Shown: positions 44,190-58,600 of the stretch, one piece after another | How positions within the stretch are numbered: the first letter of the stretch is position 1 | Layout of the letters: the number at the start of each line of letters is the position of its first letter | From: Spirodela intermedia | Lineage: Eukaryota > Streptophyta > Magnoliopsida > Alismatales > Araceae | Assembly: GCA_902729315.2 (NCBI GenBank) | Contig: LR746268.1 | Span: forward strand, 8,415,501-8,479,500 | DNA: 64,000 nucleotides | Reading direction: 5' to 3' | Program-made: the position numbers and the translations under genes | The notes under the pieces: generated by a model | Told to the model about the DNA's origin: nothing | Database searches by the model: none | Seen by the model: only the letters and a program-made list of their open reading frames with translations

Positions 44190-46848
44190 CTACTCTTTCT
44201 TCTCGCGGGCAAGTCTGGCACGGTGCCGCAGCTCGGCCCTCTTCCACCGGATGATCAGCTTGACCAGCGTGAGAAGGGTGTTCACCTGAGGAGAGAGAAG
44301 TGGGTTATTTGAGGGCGATTTATAACAGGGAATGGGGGGAGGGGAGAGGAAGAGAGAAGGGCTCCACTGACCACGATGAGCATTGATATGAGGAGGAGTG
44401 GACCGGACCAGAGCACCGCTATGAAGACGCCGTGAGGGTCGAAGTAGTTCTGGCTGGCAAAGCTCTTCCACTTGCCTGCCAGAACCCCGTTTATCCTCTC
44501 AGCGAGCAAAACCCCAGAAACTGCATCATTAACCCGAATGTCATCACATAAATGGCAGTAGAACCGGCCTGTTTGAAGAAAAATTAGTTGTTCTAAGAAA
44601 GGCCAATAAAGTTTCATCGTGGGCTCATAATGTCAACCGGCGGGTCAAATGATCCATGTGACAATATCGAGGGTTTGGTCAAGAGGGATTCCATAATTGC
44701 TCCAGACTGGTTCTTCTAGCTTGTGCTGGTGCGCTCATGGAAGCCATCTGGGCAGAATTTTAAACTCAATAAAATTCTTTCATCTCTTTTTTGACTGGTA
44801 GAGTCTTTATGTCGTCAATCCCATATAATGGTTCATGTTTAAGATATCCTATTCAAGAGGTGATGATCTTTAGTTCAAATATATACATTTTTTAGCATAG
44901 TTAATGCCTACCCGCACAAAATTTACCTCCATTTCTATGATTCGCGTCAGTCAACAACCCTATTATTTTAAAATACAGATAGAAAGAGAAAGTGCTTCAA
45001 CAGATCCTGTACACTACTGTGTTAGGTAGGCTTCAGAGGCCATTGCCAATGAAGATTTATAGTGAACTTAGTCTACATGACAGCGGAGTAATTGCCAATG
45101 AAAACAAAAACTTCTTAACAACAGTTAGATAAGAAACCGGAGGGCGTGATCTGCCAAATAAAATGTGACAGACTGTGAATTCAGAAACTTACATGCCATG
45201 ATTGATAAGCCCAGTTGAAAATTTACATGCTTCCTTGAAATGATAGTGATCAGAAGCAAAGTGGCATGGAAGCATAACAGACCAATCAGCCAAGGCTCCT
45301 GTTTTTGAAGTAACATCAAGAAGAAAAAGAGGAATTTCAGAAGCAATACCATGCATCAAAAGGTAAGAAAATGGGAAGAAAAAAAAAACCAAGTGAGGTA
45401 CAAGAAGGTGCATGTTTCTTTAAGACAAAATTATCAGATTTATTATCACTAGAGTCCAATGGCAAAAATAAGAGGCTAGAACCACATAGATCGCGTACTG
45501 ATGATCATGAAAAATGTAAGAGGACAAATGGTATTAATGAAACCAATTTCACACAGCACATAAGAAGCACCTCCTCTCCCCTAAAGTTCTTCAGTTGACA
45601 GTCTGAACAGAAATATTTATAGACATGACATGGATGGAAATTCATCCTCTGACATGATGCGCTTTCTTGATATATGAAATTACCAAACAAACTTCGTTCT
45701 ACTTGAAATCCAGAGAGAGAACACTTTTTATTTATTTTATTTTTTTCCTGTTGTTGTTATGCTCATCAATGCACTAAACTACAATGCCAATATCATTTAT
45801 TACGTGGTCTTATGCCCGCTCCTACCAATAAAAAAATTATCCATATATTATGGATCGCATATGATCGTCACATAACACCGTAAACATTAAAGATTCTGCA
45901 GGTATTTAAAGACGTAAATCTATATATTTTTTTTTTTAGTGAGCCAGGAATTTTTTACTCTCCGCTGAAGATCTCCAATTACTTTCTTCTGTGCTGTACT
46001 CTTGAATGCAAGGAAAGATAGAACGAGGTAAAAGAATTGACTGGACCATTTTTTCAATCAGCTTGCAAAATTAATGTGCTGGACGTCAGGTGGTGTGAAT
46101 TGTCTTATAATAAACAATCATAACCAAAAGCAAAAACTCTTGTACATCAACTCCATAAAAAATATATTTTCTACTTTACACCTTGCAAATATCTAACAAA
46201 TTGCAGGAATGTTAGATAATTAAGTCATAATATACACCAGAAAGAAAGCTTCATGGCGTATTTTTATCCTTACCATTGCGTCCAGAGATATCACGCACAG
46301 TCTAAAAACCCGAATTATCTTCCCCCCAGCTCCCGCCTCATATTATAGGTGAAACTTCCTAGTGATACAAGTTGACAGCGTACAACAAGGATGATCATTA
46401 CGCTTATGATAACGGCGACGGCAACGACGGTGAATAAACACGAACATTTCTCTGCGGAAACAGTCATATGTTTCAAACAAGACGAATGCAAGTGCATTCG
46501 GTGATGTAACTATCATGTCCCTTCGGTGATGATCCATAGCCCCTTACTTTCAGATTTCAGAATGAAGATTTCCACGGCAAGGTGCAAGAAAATCAAAGTG
46601 ATAAAAACATCCAACACGGTCAAACCTTTCCAACGAAGTGGAGCTTCTACACATGAGGCAATGGCCGAAGAAGGATGAGGACAGCATCTACGAGTGCCCA
46701 AACTCACCTTCCAGTCGATAGCGTGGAAGAACCCGATGAAATTGTCGTACGCCGGGCGAAACCCGCTACGGAGCTCAGCGGAGAGTTTCTCGACGAGACC
46801 GGCGACGAGCTCCACGTGATCCCTCATGGCAGATCTCAGGTCTTCCAT
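44190..46848 (-). CDS. TMEM18: TMEM18 family membrane protein
   Basis: A small conserved eukaryotic membrane protein; the animal form lies in the inner nuclear membrane. Four exons, 5' to 3': 46708-46848, 45193-45298, 44372-44520, 44190-44285; 163 aa, about the same length as human TMEM18 as I recall it. The N-terminus is a charged amphipathic helix (MEDLRSAMRDHVELVAGLVEKL) leading to FIGFFHAIDWKEPWLIGL. Helices lie at about 49-66, 75-90 and 115-140. The family motif is LNE/INGVLAGKWKSFASQNYFDPHGVF. The C-terminus is basic (KLIIRWKRAELRHRARLAREKKE), a likely nuclear-localising tail. Intron 1 (45299-46707) is long and unassigned. The gene is divergent from CCDC47, 471 bp away. Confidence 0.9.
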
Positions 46849-47319
46849 GACGCCGGCGATCGATCGGAGGACGGGCGGAGGATCTCAAATGGAAATTGAA
46901 AAGTGGAAGGTGCAAAAACCCTAAATACCCCCTGGGGGTCAAATCCCTGTGTTCAGGGAGCTCTTCCAATCAAATCGCGCCACGCAACTTCGTGTGCAGC
47001 GCTTCGCAGCATATCCTCGGTGATCCCGAAACATTTATATTTTCATAATGCCCCGAAATTTATAAAACGATAGCATATCAACACATATTTCTTCGTAAAT
47101 AAGATTAACGGGCTATAATTTTAATATAAAAAAATAGGAAACCAAATTTACACGTGGCATGGGCACAGCAGCATAAAATTTGTTCATGCATTTATTTTTG
47201 TAAATGTTTTTTTAACTATATTAATTACTTTTATTTATTAGTGTAAATAAATACTTTTGGAACCCGTGGGATTCTCCTTCATTCGGGGGTCTCTCCAAGA
47301 GGTCTCTGTCTGTGCGTTC
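46849..47319. promoter_or_regulatory. Short divergent upstream region of TMEM18 and CCDC47
   Basis: 471 bp separate the two start codons. The TMEM18 side is GC-rich, the CCDC47 side strongly AT-rich (47030-47255), consistent with a shared regulatory region. No specific element is certain. Confidence 0.45.
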
Positions 47320-50300
47320 ATGGCGAAGTCCGGCGGCGCCGCCATGCGGGGGTGGACGAGGACCGCCACGGGCTACCTGGTTCCCCGGGGCGGGGACACG
47401 CTGTGGTACGCCATCGCTGTCCTATCCATACTCTCACTGCTGTCGTACGAGCTCTCGCGGCGCTCCGTCCTCGCGGCCGACTTCGAGGGATTCGATGCGG
47501 AGGAAGACGACGAGGAGTTCTCCTCGCCCCAGCCCGATTTGTTCACCAACGCGCCCCTGTCCCCTCTTCCGACCACCCTCACCCAGTCCTCCCCGGAGTC
47601 CGACCACGGGCCGCCTCAATCTGTGGAATCGCCGCCGCCTGAAGCCGAAGACCCGTCTCCGCGGATCGATGACGCTCCCAAACCTTCCGCGCCTTCCACC
47701 ATGTTTGAAGAATGGGATGAGGATGAATTCGAGGGCATCCCGACTCAGATCGCCGAGGAGATCCCTTCTCCTGCCCCGGAATCGCCATCTCCAGATGCAG
47801 CACCTCCAAAGCCGGTTCTCGCTGTCACTCGTGGATCGTTCTTTCGTCATTACAGCATTGAGATCTCCTGCGTCAGCTTCCTGATCGCGTTTGTTATTAA
47901 CTACTTTACCGGGAAGAAGGAGAACGAGAATATAGCCCTTGCCTGGGCGGCGAGATTCGCCACCAGGGATACAATCTTTGAGAAGAATTTCAGCCTCCTG
48001 GGGACCGGCGATGGTAAGGACACGCCACTTTTGTTAAAGGAAGCGTCGGATATTTTCAAGTTCTATGCGAGCGGGCGGCGATTTTGTCAGGGGCTACTGG
48101 CCACGATCGAGCTGCGGTCACGGCACGATTTGATTTCGAGGATTCTCGATCTGTTGCTCCCCAAGCAGGATACTATTACGTTTGAGGTGGTCATGAATGA
48201 TGACGCTATGGACCAAGTGGTGTTTGCTGTAGCAAAGAAGAAACTAGCCAAGGTGATGCAAAAAGAGGAGCGAGACTTGCAGAGATACGCAAGTGTGTTG
48301 GCAACACCACCTGCTGGCAGAAAGTGGGTACCTGACGAACTTCTTGTTGTCTCCGAGTCAAAGGAAGTTGCGGGGGATCTGATCACAGAAGCTGTGCTGG
48401 ATCAGGTGCGGTTAATTCCCTTTTGTACTACAGCGAGTTTCGCCCTTGCAATAATTTATGCATATCTTTTAAACTAGACAGAATTCTTTTCAACTTCTTG
48501 ATGCTCCATATTTGTATCTTTTTTTTTTTATGAGGCTCAAAGTTCTTCTTAATTTTCCTATATTGTTACCGTGAGAAAATTGGATAAGGGGTAGCCACCT
48601 GATGACGACATTTCACTTTTCAATTAGACAGCCTTCTAGAAATGTTGAGAAATTGTAATCTGAACTTTTCTGTTAGGAAAGAGACCAAATTATACAAAGT
48701 GGGGAGGGGGGGGGGGGATTGGGGTTGCCTGATGGCCTTCATTTCTAGCTTGTCATTCAGAAAGTGAGGAGGTGTATGTGGCTGACTGTTATTTTTTCGG
48801 TACTCTTACGTTTTTCTTCATTGTTTAATAATTTATGGAAAATCACTGGAACTCTCCCCTTTTCGATGAAATGCTGTAAATAAGATGCTCCATATCATAA
48901 CCCAAGGTTCCATTTTTTTCTGGTCCATAACAATTGTTTCACGTGATAGCTAATTATGAGTTTTTAATTTATTGAGTGCATAATTTCCCACCAAATCGAT
49001 GGGACAAACTTTCCACCAAGTGGTGATCTGTATGTTTTGTGGAGGTTGAAAAATACTTTAGACAAAGCGAGATTCATAAATTGGCAGAGCTTTTCGGATG
49101 CCTTTAATATACGAAAAGATCAAGAGATGCTCTACTTTCTTTAAATAGTTGTTGTTGATGATAGTCAGATTTTGCATGCTACTTATGGAGGATGCTTACG
49201 CAGATCAGACTTAAAGTTCTGAGGCACAATGGAAAGCATACGACCTTCTGATTTAGAATGATCTTTCTGAGAAATACATTGTTAGTCTTTTTAAGGTCCA
49301 ACTATTATCATTCTTCAAGATATCTAGGAGTATTAATTGTAGTGGTGATTTCATTTGCTAGAGTTTCTGGCACTACTAAAGGGTGGTCACTGGTCACGAG
49401 ATATTAATGGAATTAAACACCATTAGTTTGATCTTATTTAAAAACATTTATATACCAGATCTGGTCGTATTTTTGCAAAACTCAGTTCTTGACTAGGTAA
49501 GTAATTGTATAGAGAAAAACGTTTAAATTATAGACATTGAAAAGATGGGGCAGCAAGTGTTTATGCTACATCTAGAAGGTGATTGGTGAATATGTGCTAT
49601 ATTTAAGGATTTAAAAACTCGGTTGGATCAGGTCGGGCATTCTTTTGATCATATTTTCGACTAGATCTAGTCACCCCTATGCAACCATGATTATTTCTCA
49701 TCCATACAGTTAGATGGGAAGAAAGGAACGCAGGAAATAAGAACAAAAATGACAATTTCATGTGACTTAATTGGATGGCTCAGAGAGTTTTTTTTTTTTT
49801 TTGTTCTCAGAGTCAATAGTTGTTCTTTGATCGCATGTAAAACGTTTATTTTGTCCACGTTAGAGAGTGAGTTCTGAATAGTTGTATATTACTTTGCACA
49901 TAACAATGGGGCTACTCCACTGGTCGTCGATTGGTTTTGAGTTTGATGGCTCAACAAATTTGACAATGCCCATGCCCATGCCCACGTGAAAGTTGAAGAT
50001 CAATCCTGCCTGCCACTTTCTTGTTCCTTGAATATTACTTGGTTTAATGAACATTTTGAGAGATTGTAAAATATCTCACAGCGTAGGCTTTGCAAGTTAG
50101 AAGATATGGCTATGTGCTGCCTTAAACAATGCAGGTCATTCCCCACGCTGAATAGATTCTCTGTATGTTGATCCTTCTCATTACTTCACCGCAGCATCTG
50201 TAGAATAAACCCTTTCGGGTGCTTGAGAGTCTTCCTTGATTCAACTAAGGCCTCAACAGTTGATGGATTTTGGTCTAATTGGGATGTTTCGAGTGAATAG

Positions 50301-51683
50301 GTGCTCTCCATAAGCTTGAGTTTGAGGATGTTCTGCACACTTATACAGACCAAAAAAAATTTAAATCTCACAATATTTATGTTGAGCCCTTTATTCGAAA
50401 TATAATTACTTTTTTTGCATTATTACTCTAAAAAATGGGTTACTAGCTAGCTAAATAATTGTTGTGCCTTTGGTAAGTTAGATTTAATTCTCCCAAACGG
50501 GTTTTAGTTGAATGCTGTTCTTCCATTATTCTTTATTTTTTATTCTTTAAAATGTTATTTGCCAAAGAAATGCCTGACGGTACAGCAATGAGAAAATAAT
50601 TTGGTGCTCTAATCACGATGAAATATCTTCATAGATTAGAAGAATCTACTCTGCATATTTCTTCATCGACCATTGTGTTCGGACTGTTGACTTCACACGA
50701 GGCCTCTTGGCAAAAAGTATTGGCTTTTCTGATCTGTGAAGCGTGATGACCTCAAAGAGCTGCTCATATTATGAGGATCTTTACCTTTTTGGACTTCCTC
50801 AAAGAGCTGTTTAGTATGGGGATCATTAATTTCTGGGGCTTAATCTAGTCGGACAAGAGTACTAATTCTGTTGGCACCAGATATATATGGAGACTGATGA
50901 AGAACTCCTCTGGTTGAAAGCCCTGTCGGTTTTTAGGGTTTTTGGGGCACTTTTGACGAAGTGAAAACCTGCTTAGTCTTCTTCACTCAAACCTCCTGGA
51001 TTCCATGGTCAAATGCCGGGTAGTTAAAGTCAATTTTCTGTCCATGCATTCAACGAGTATATTCAAGTAAATCCCCCGTTGACATTATCAGCTGGATCCA
51101 AGATAGTAATGGTACTTTTGACTTCTCCGCAGGTTTTTGGTGAGAAGGCATTCAAAGCATTCGGAAAGGGCTTCATCTCGATGCACTTCTCCGATCAGTA
51201 CCAGGGCTCCCCCAAGAAACTGCTCGTCTTCAAGTTCCTGCTCCCAGACGCCAGGAGCATGACCGAGATGACCAGGCTGGTGACCCTCATACCCTACTAC
51301 ATCGATCTGATCGGTCGCTACAAGCTGAGCCCGCAGGTGGGTCGTCTCCGTTGACTCTGGTTTTCAGTTGGACGGGTCGTTGACTCTGCACGTATTTTTA
51401 TTTTATTTTATTTTATTTTATTTTATTTCCTTTCCCGTTTCCGGGGTTGTTGTAGGCTCGGAGCAAGACGGAGGCCGCCCGGACGAAGGTGGCCCAGGAG
51501 GCGTACAAGGAGCTTCAGAACGAGAGGCAGGAGGCGCTGCAGAGGAAGAAGGCCGAGAAGAAGAAGCTCATGGAGGCGGAGGCCAAGGTCAACGCGGAGG
51601 CGCTGCGCAGGAAGGAGGAGAAGGATCGGTCCCGCCAGATGAAGAAGTCGATGCCGAGGGTTAAGATGCTCCGCACCCACTAG
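47320..51683 (+). CDS. CCDC47: CCDC47 family ER membrane protein (DUF1682)
   Basis: Human CCDC47 is an ER protein of the PAT/multipass translocon that helps insert multi-span proteins; the plant role is less studied. Exons 47320-48405, 51133-51336, 51456-51683; 505 aa. A first hydrophobic helix lies at about 29-44, followed by a long acidic Pro/Ser-rich luminal segment (55-165). The second helix is at about 181-201 (EISCVSFLIAFVINYF). The conserved cytosolic DUF1682 core follows (RFATRDTIFEKNFSLLG, DLISRILDLLLPKQDTITFEV, KAFGKGFISMHFSDQYQ in separate parts). The C-terminus is a charged coiled coil rich in Lys/Glu (about 432-505), the expected ribosome-facing tail. ATG 47320 is chosen; the upstream in-frame TTG at 47257 is not. 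Intron 1 (48406-51132) shows no gene. Confidence 0.93.
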
Positions 51684-52471
51684 ATTCTCCTGCCTTGCAA
51701 CGGGGATTACTTATTTCCTAGGTCACGCGGGGGGGGGGGCTCCAGTGAACGACGACGGTCTTTGGCTCGCAGTATGGGATGCTTTATTTATCTGGCCATA
51801 AATCGAAGCGAAATCCTTGCCATGTTCTGTAGGGGTCACGGAAGAACAGAAGAGAACAGAAGAGAACAGAAGAGAACAGAAGAGATGGCTGCTCCTTCTC
51901 TCTCAGATCCTCGCTTCTTTCCTTGTTTCTTTCTTTATATCGTTGGAACTTGATTCAGAAGAAAGCTCGGTAGATTGACGAGAAGAGACTCACAGTCCGT
52001 GAGGTGGTCGGGGGGTAGTCTTCTTTCTTAGTTCGTCTCAAGTTAATTATGCCCAACAAGAAAAAGATTTAGAGAGAGAGAATGGAACTGAGCTACGCTG
52101 GATGTGGTTTCCTGTTGTAGATGGATGGCATTTACATACAGTCCAGGACTGGCCCCTTGAATCCTCAAACGTTGACTTAGTAAAGACACTGAGAGATCCG
52201 ATCTGGTACGCAAGCTGACCAATAATATTCTTGCGCCAGTAGTCGGCTCAGGAGGCTACAGTTGCCCCAGATCAGATCATTATTAGCTATCGCTCCAGCA
52301 GCGCTGAGCGATATAATAACCAGCACCAGTCTTAGAATGATAAGAGGGGAAAGAAAGAAAGAAAGAAAGAAAGAAAAACCCTAAGCAGAGTGCGAAATGA
52401 GAAATCCCACCTTGGGGGGGCCTCTTTCTTCGCTGCCCAACTTCCTGAGGGAAGCGAAGATACTGCCGGAA
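51684..52471. other. Convergent spacer with simple repeats
   Basis: 3' flanks of CCDC47 and the DExH helicase. It contains a run of G near 51730, a 10-bp tandem repeat (agaacagaag, about 4.5 copies, 51841-51885) and an AAAG run near 52352-52375. No gene. Confidence 0.6.
51841..51885. repeat. 10-bp tandem repeat agaacagaag
   Basis: About four and a half perfect 10-bp units. Confidence 0.9.
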
Positions 52472-52599
52472 TCATTGTTTGTCTTCCTCCAACAAGAGAT
52501 GAACGATGGATCTCACCACTTCATTATTGGTCACCTTGGCCACCTGAAGATCACCCTGTTCAGTCAGCTTTGTGCCAGACACAGTGCTAGGTTTCGATA

Positions 52600-52660
<61 letters not shown>

Positions 52661-55600
52661 GAACTGAAATAATTCGCTAATTAGCAACAATAGAAAGGCA
52701 AAGCAGTAACGGGTAAAGAAAAATACAGCGCTCGGCTTCTTTGGGTCTCTGATCAAAATGCGTTATAGAGAAATCAAATGGTTATCAGATACTCGTCTGG
52801 GTTTAGGAGGAGTTCCCCAAAGCGAAAATCTTCAGCTATTAAGAGACGAAGACGAATCGTTTCCAGGACACGCCAATGAATTGCTCATTTCTAGGACGCA
52901 TAAATGGTCAGTCAATGTTTTATAATACCTTCTTCATGCTGATGATGCATCAATATGAAACCATAATTACCTCTGGCTTCCGAATCAATTCCCTTAGAAC
53001 CGCATGTAGTGTTGAACGAAGCTCTTTGAACAGAACAGCCGTCTGAGCTGACGCTGTCAGTTTCAACCAACCATCTATATTGACCAGTCCTGTCTGGATA
53101 ATGAGCAGCACCATAGTGTCTCAAGAGTTCAGATACACAAATATGACATAAATACTTGAAATCAAAACATAAATATATGTCGGGGAATCAAACCCTTGAT
53201 TTTCTAGTAAATTTAATAAATGGATATTCCTCTGAACATTAAATATTTACCACAACTTAAGTAAATGATACCATACAAAATGGATTTGAGCATTCATAGG
53301 ATGAGACTTTGATAGTGGCAAACAAAATCAGATCATTCTGAATGCTGCGTGTGACGGCAGAGTGATCAGGTCATGCACTGGACATGTGCATGCATCCATA
53401 ATGACATGATTGATTCACACCAAATCGCATGAGGGATGATCGACAATAGGAACAAAATGAAAAGCACCCATCACTGCGTTAACTTTCTTTTTCACTAGGA
53501 GATAGATATATTTACTGGATAAGAAACGAACTGAAAAGTGAAAGAAATGGATCAGAAGGTTGGCCAAAGTCACTTCTTAGCAATGAACGGACGTTAGCAT
53601 GGGGCTGTGGAAACAGTAGGACTATGGTGGCAAAAAGCCTGCGAATGCTATGTTGGAATAGAGGAAGGTTTCTGGACAGCATGATTAGTAGCAAAGATGT
53701 GTTTCTAACAACAAGTAATGCGCAACAAGGACGTTGAATAAGTGCGTCTCCATAAAAACATTGAATAGAAAACATCACCTGGTGTTGAATACTGATGGGG
53801 CCACCAAACAGCAGAATACAGTAGGGCGAGACAATGGTGGTGTCACGCAGAAAAACTTTGCTGGTTTCAATCTGTATTTGTGAAGAACTGTGAATCAGGG
53901 TTGCTATTATGTTTCTATTTAATGGCTAAAATAAATTCATGGCAGCTAACCAAGAATTGAACATCAAATGAATGAAGACATTCGATTGCAATCACAAGCC
54001 AAAAAATTCCATTTCCGCTACTTACACCGTATTCTGGCCTAACATGATTAGTTGACACCGTTTTGTATAAACCAGGAAAAAAAAAGAAAAAGGAATAACT
54101 TTGAAAGAGGATCCAAATGGCTGAAATGGTGCAAACCTTTTCGAGGAAGACGAGGAAAGGGTACCGAAATTCTTTTGCATTATGATTTACAGACGACGGA
54201 TGTATGTGGACCACTCTTCTTCCATCGTACCAGAGAGGCTGTTCCTTTGAAGCGATACTGCTGGAAGATTCTCTAATGCTTCCTTGTGCAGGCCCAGTGA
54301 TTCCTACCTCAGTGGCAGCCACATTAGGATATAGGCCTGCACATACGATTGCCTGCAGAAGTTTACACGTCATTACAATGAAAAAAATTCTCAGACCAAG
54401 ATAAGGCAAGTGTAAATCAAGCCCAATCACAATCACAATGAGCAGACTTTGGGCCCAAAGTAAACAGTGATCACAATAACAACAATACAATTAACAATGC
54501 GTGTGGGGTTTAGTAGATGACAATGTATCAAACATGCTTCTAGTCTGTGAATGAGGTATGTGAGAACATATAAAGAACGTAGAGGAGATACCCTTTGAAA
54601 CAACCAATAGTCAAATAAAAAAGAGTGGCATATGATCTCACAAGCTTTCTCTTGTTTTAAAAAAAGAAAATTAGCGGACAACCTTTACCACTGTGACAGA
54701 TTGGGATTAAATAACCATGGTAAGCAAAATCTATAACAGGAAATTATGAAAATATTATGCTGCCTTGGGGTGCTTACCCTTACTATACAGTAATGATGTG
54801 AATACATATTGAATGGCTGTGAAGCCTCAGTGAACCATCTGTCAAGTTTATCCTTCATTTTACCCCCTCTCTGTTTGAAAAAAGATATTGCTCGTTAGAT
54901 CACAAACCAAATGAAAAACTACCTCAAAATATTTCAAGGAATTGACATCAGTTCAATGAAAAACTACAATGCATATTCTACCTTTTAAGAAAACGATAGG
55001 TATATACAAAAGGGAAAACAACCTTTACTATTTCAAAGAAGTGACTACAGCTTAGTGACAAACTAGTTATGCAAATGAAATTTAATATATTCGACTGTTT
55101 TGAAAGTGAGTGCATATTTGAGATTTGAATCTTGGACACTCCAGGAAATGCCCATGCTGTCTCTGTCTGTGCATATGGTAATGTTGAATCCCACGCGCCT
55201 TTTCCCTTTAGTAATGATCATGAGGATAATTCTCAGACTTGTATAACAAGACCAAGAATGAAAGAAAATAAGGAAGTTGGATTCTTCAGATTTCTGAAGA
55301 CCACTGAAGTGGCCATATCAGCCAATCGTTTTGAGAAGGGACTGCCTTTTTATAGTCCTTTTTAATGAAAGTGGGACAGCCGAAAAATGTGAGCCTTTAT
55401 CTATGAACGCATGCAGTTTTTACACACCTTCTTCAATGATTGAAAGACTACAGAAAACTGAGAATGAGAAGAAAAGAAGGCCCTTTATATCTGTATGATT
55501 CAAAATATGTGTCAACCATACAGATAACTTGAAAGCATTTAAATCATATGAAAAGATGCGTGATTTTGGTTAAAAATATGACCAGAAAACTTGTTGGGAG

Positions 55601-58600
55601 ATCGACAAGTCCAATGTCTGCTAACAAAGTCCCAAACTGTGTCCGCATGTCCCTGTAAGACAACCTCATCATATTAACCCCAGGAACATAAAGTAATCAG
55701 ATTTTCAAAGATAGGAAACTTGCATAACTTGCAGATGGATACATGCCTATCAAAAATTTGAATGCTTGGAGCCTTTTTGACAACAGTGATAGTTTCGTGG
55801 GAAAATGGAAAAAACCTCTATCAAAAATAAGGTAACTCATGTTTTCGAATAAATTTTAAGAAGTCCTTGGCAACAAGGCAGGCAGGCCTCTAACCGACAG
55901 ATAAAAATATATTACATTTGTGAGAAGAAAAATTCACAACAGGCATGCTAAATGATTACGTAAAACATAGGGTCTACTTATTTTATTCTCCAAAAGCGTA
56001 TTTTAGCCCTTCTCTCGATCGGCTGGCTCAGCCTTTAACTCATAATTTTCATTATTTCATTTTTTAGCCATATATATAAATGTTTAGAGGGCTGTGAATA
56101 ATTTATTTATCTTAAGGTTGATGGAAATCCATCCTCTTTGATCTCCCCTTGTACTTACTTTTTCATACAAACTTTTTCATTGGGCCATCCACTAATCAAA
56201 CTATCATCCACAAAGAATAATAGTCAGTATGAACAAGGATCATCACATGTCACTATTACAACCACTTAGCTCATTAAACGCATGGGAGTAATCTCTGCCA
56301 TACACCGAGAAATTACACTGTATCCCTCACTGGAGTGTATGTCATCATCATATGCCTAAAATGTCATGAATAAAATGACATCTAGGAGCAGTGGAAATTG
56401 CGGGAGAAACTTATAAATAGGTTGGTTAAGTTGTAGGTCGGTTTCCTAACTTGGTTAAGTTGAAAGTTGTCGGTCAGTTGTTTGGTTCGTGTCAGAAATC
56501 AATCAAATTACATGCTTTTATGACTTAATCATCCCTTATGACTTAATCATCCCTTGTTTTCTCTTGCAACCATTGCGTCTTAACACCACCAAACTTGATC
56601 CTATGACGATTAGAGAAGTTTTCACCAATAAACCAACTTAAAGGTTACGGATGCTTCAATTCTAAGACAATGAAGAAATGTCTTGAAAGATGTCACTGTT
56701 TCATTCAGTCAAAGCTCTTTCTAATCTACCGAGCGATTTCCTCACAAAGAGTATCTAGAATTCGCAGCACATTTCCTTCTCTGGTTCCTTTTACCTTAAA
56801 TAGCATCCTAGAAAAAAATAAACAACATGTCAACGTTTTAATGATCATCTCATGAGGTTGCTATGCCTCCACGCTCTTCGTTAAATCCTCACATGCATAT
56901 TCAAGAACATACATACGATCTTCTCAAAGGCCAACTACGGATCTTACAACTGCGGTGAGGGAAGGGGTTCGAAAACTAAGAAAACACCCAATCTTCCAAT
57001 TCCAGTTACTCATTTTTATCCTCTTTGTGCTTCTTATCCTCATCTATTTCATTTAATTTAGGATTAGCGCATGTGTTTATGAATCGTGGAAGAACTATAA
57101 AAATAACTCAGGAGAAAGTCTAGGAGTTCAAAACTTATTCTCGCATGAACATTGGTTCCACTAAACCCTCTTCTTTCATCAGTTTCCACTAAACTTATTC
57201 GTTAATTGAGTGCTACAAGAGTCAGCATCTAAAGAGATTGGCTGGCATCCTTTCCTTTGTTGGTTGTGTGCTGCTTGCACAGTAGCATCTCATTCACACG
57301 AGTGAAAATGGACAAGGTCAATCCCCTCTATCTTTCTCTTCTCAGCCATAAATCAAAGGTTTAAGATTTTGGATTTTTGAATATCTTTTCTATGGTTTAT
57401 GAGGGCTAAGATTCATACTGGGCTTCATGATGACAAAGTTCAAGAGTAACGACTTAAGCACTGAATGCCGTACAATTGATCTTAAAGTTGTTGACAATAT
57501 GATAGATATCGCTTCCTCTATTTATTTATATTTCTTTGGTTACGGGTAGAATAAAGAGGCCATTGAACTTGATACAAAGTATTTCAACTTGATAGTAATT
57601 TAACTTTGCGCTTCCTCGGTTTTTATCAACCTTCTTTTGGGAAATAGTCATAATAAATACCTAAACTTATCTATAACGTTCTTTTCCTCATCATTGTGTT
57701 TTCTAAACAAACAATAGAAGAAGGAAGGGTCTATCCAATGGAATCACGTGGATAATGATCCAAGATTTCAACATATGTATATAGGGCACAATTTCCTAGG
57801 GGGTCTATCTGACATACCTAAGAAATTTTGCTCCCTTCACGTTTTGAAGATATCATATCATTTTGCTCCCTCAATATCAAACATTGCAATTCGATGCACA
57901 TTGTAGAACTCAATTTGAAGTCCAATAAGTTCACGTTCAACTTTAACTGACTTGTGGATGTCCCTTCTCTTGATTGCTATCGATTTTCATAAAACATTAT
58001 AGATGATTATCTACATCATAGTAGTGGGAAATAACATACAATTAGGAGTTTGGTTCTTAGTTAGACCGTTTCCTAGTTTGTCGGTTTACTAGTTGTTAGG
58101 CAATTTCCTTGGTTTGTGCCCCTGATACTTGCACATAACAGTCATCTATGATGTGAATACAAGTTGCGTTTTTCCTCTGCAAATCTTCCTAGGGCTGGCA
58201 CCACAGTTCACGACAATACTTGGCTAAAACAATCAAGGGGATTAAGTTTCTTGACTCATCTGAGTATATTGTTTGGATGATTCAAACTGAATTTGAGAAA
58301 TATCGGTGAGCCTTTTATATAAATAATGCACATGAGTTCTTTACATGGCAAGATTTTCTTGGAGGAGTCATCTTGTTTATATACCTGTAAGCAAAGTCGA
58401 GTGGCCTAGAAGAAAAACAAATTTGTTTTGGAGAGCCCTTATTCTTTTCTATTTAAAATGTTTCTAAATTTTTTAGGTTGTGTTATTTTTTACTGGTGCT
58501 TATGTTTTCAATACTATTCCCTCTCAGAGTCTTGAGAATAAGTCAAAGTTTCCTATTTAAAAAAAAGGAAAAATACGAGTATTAACACGGATACAATTGA

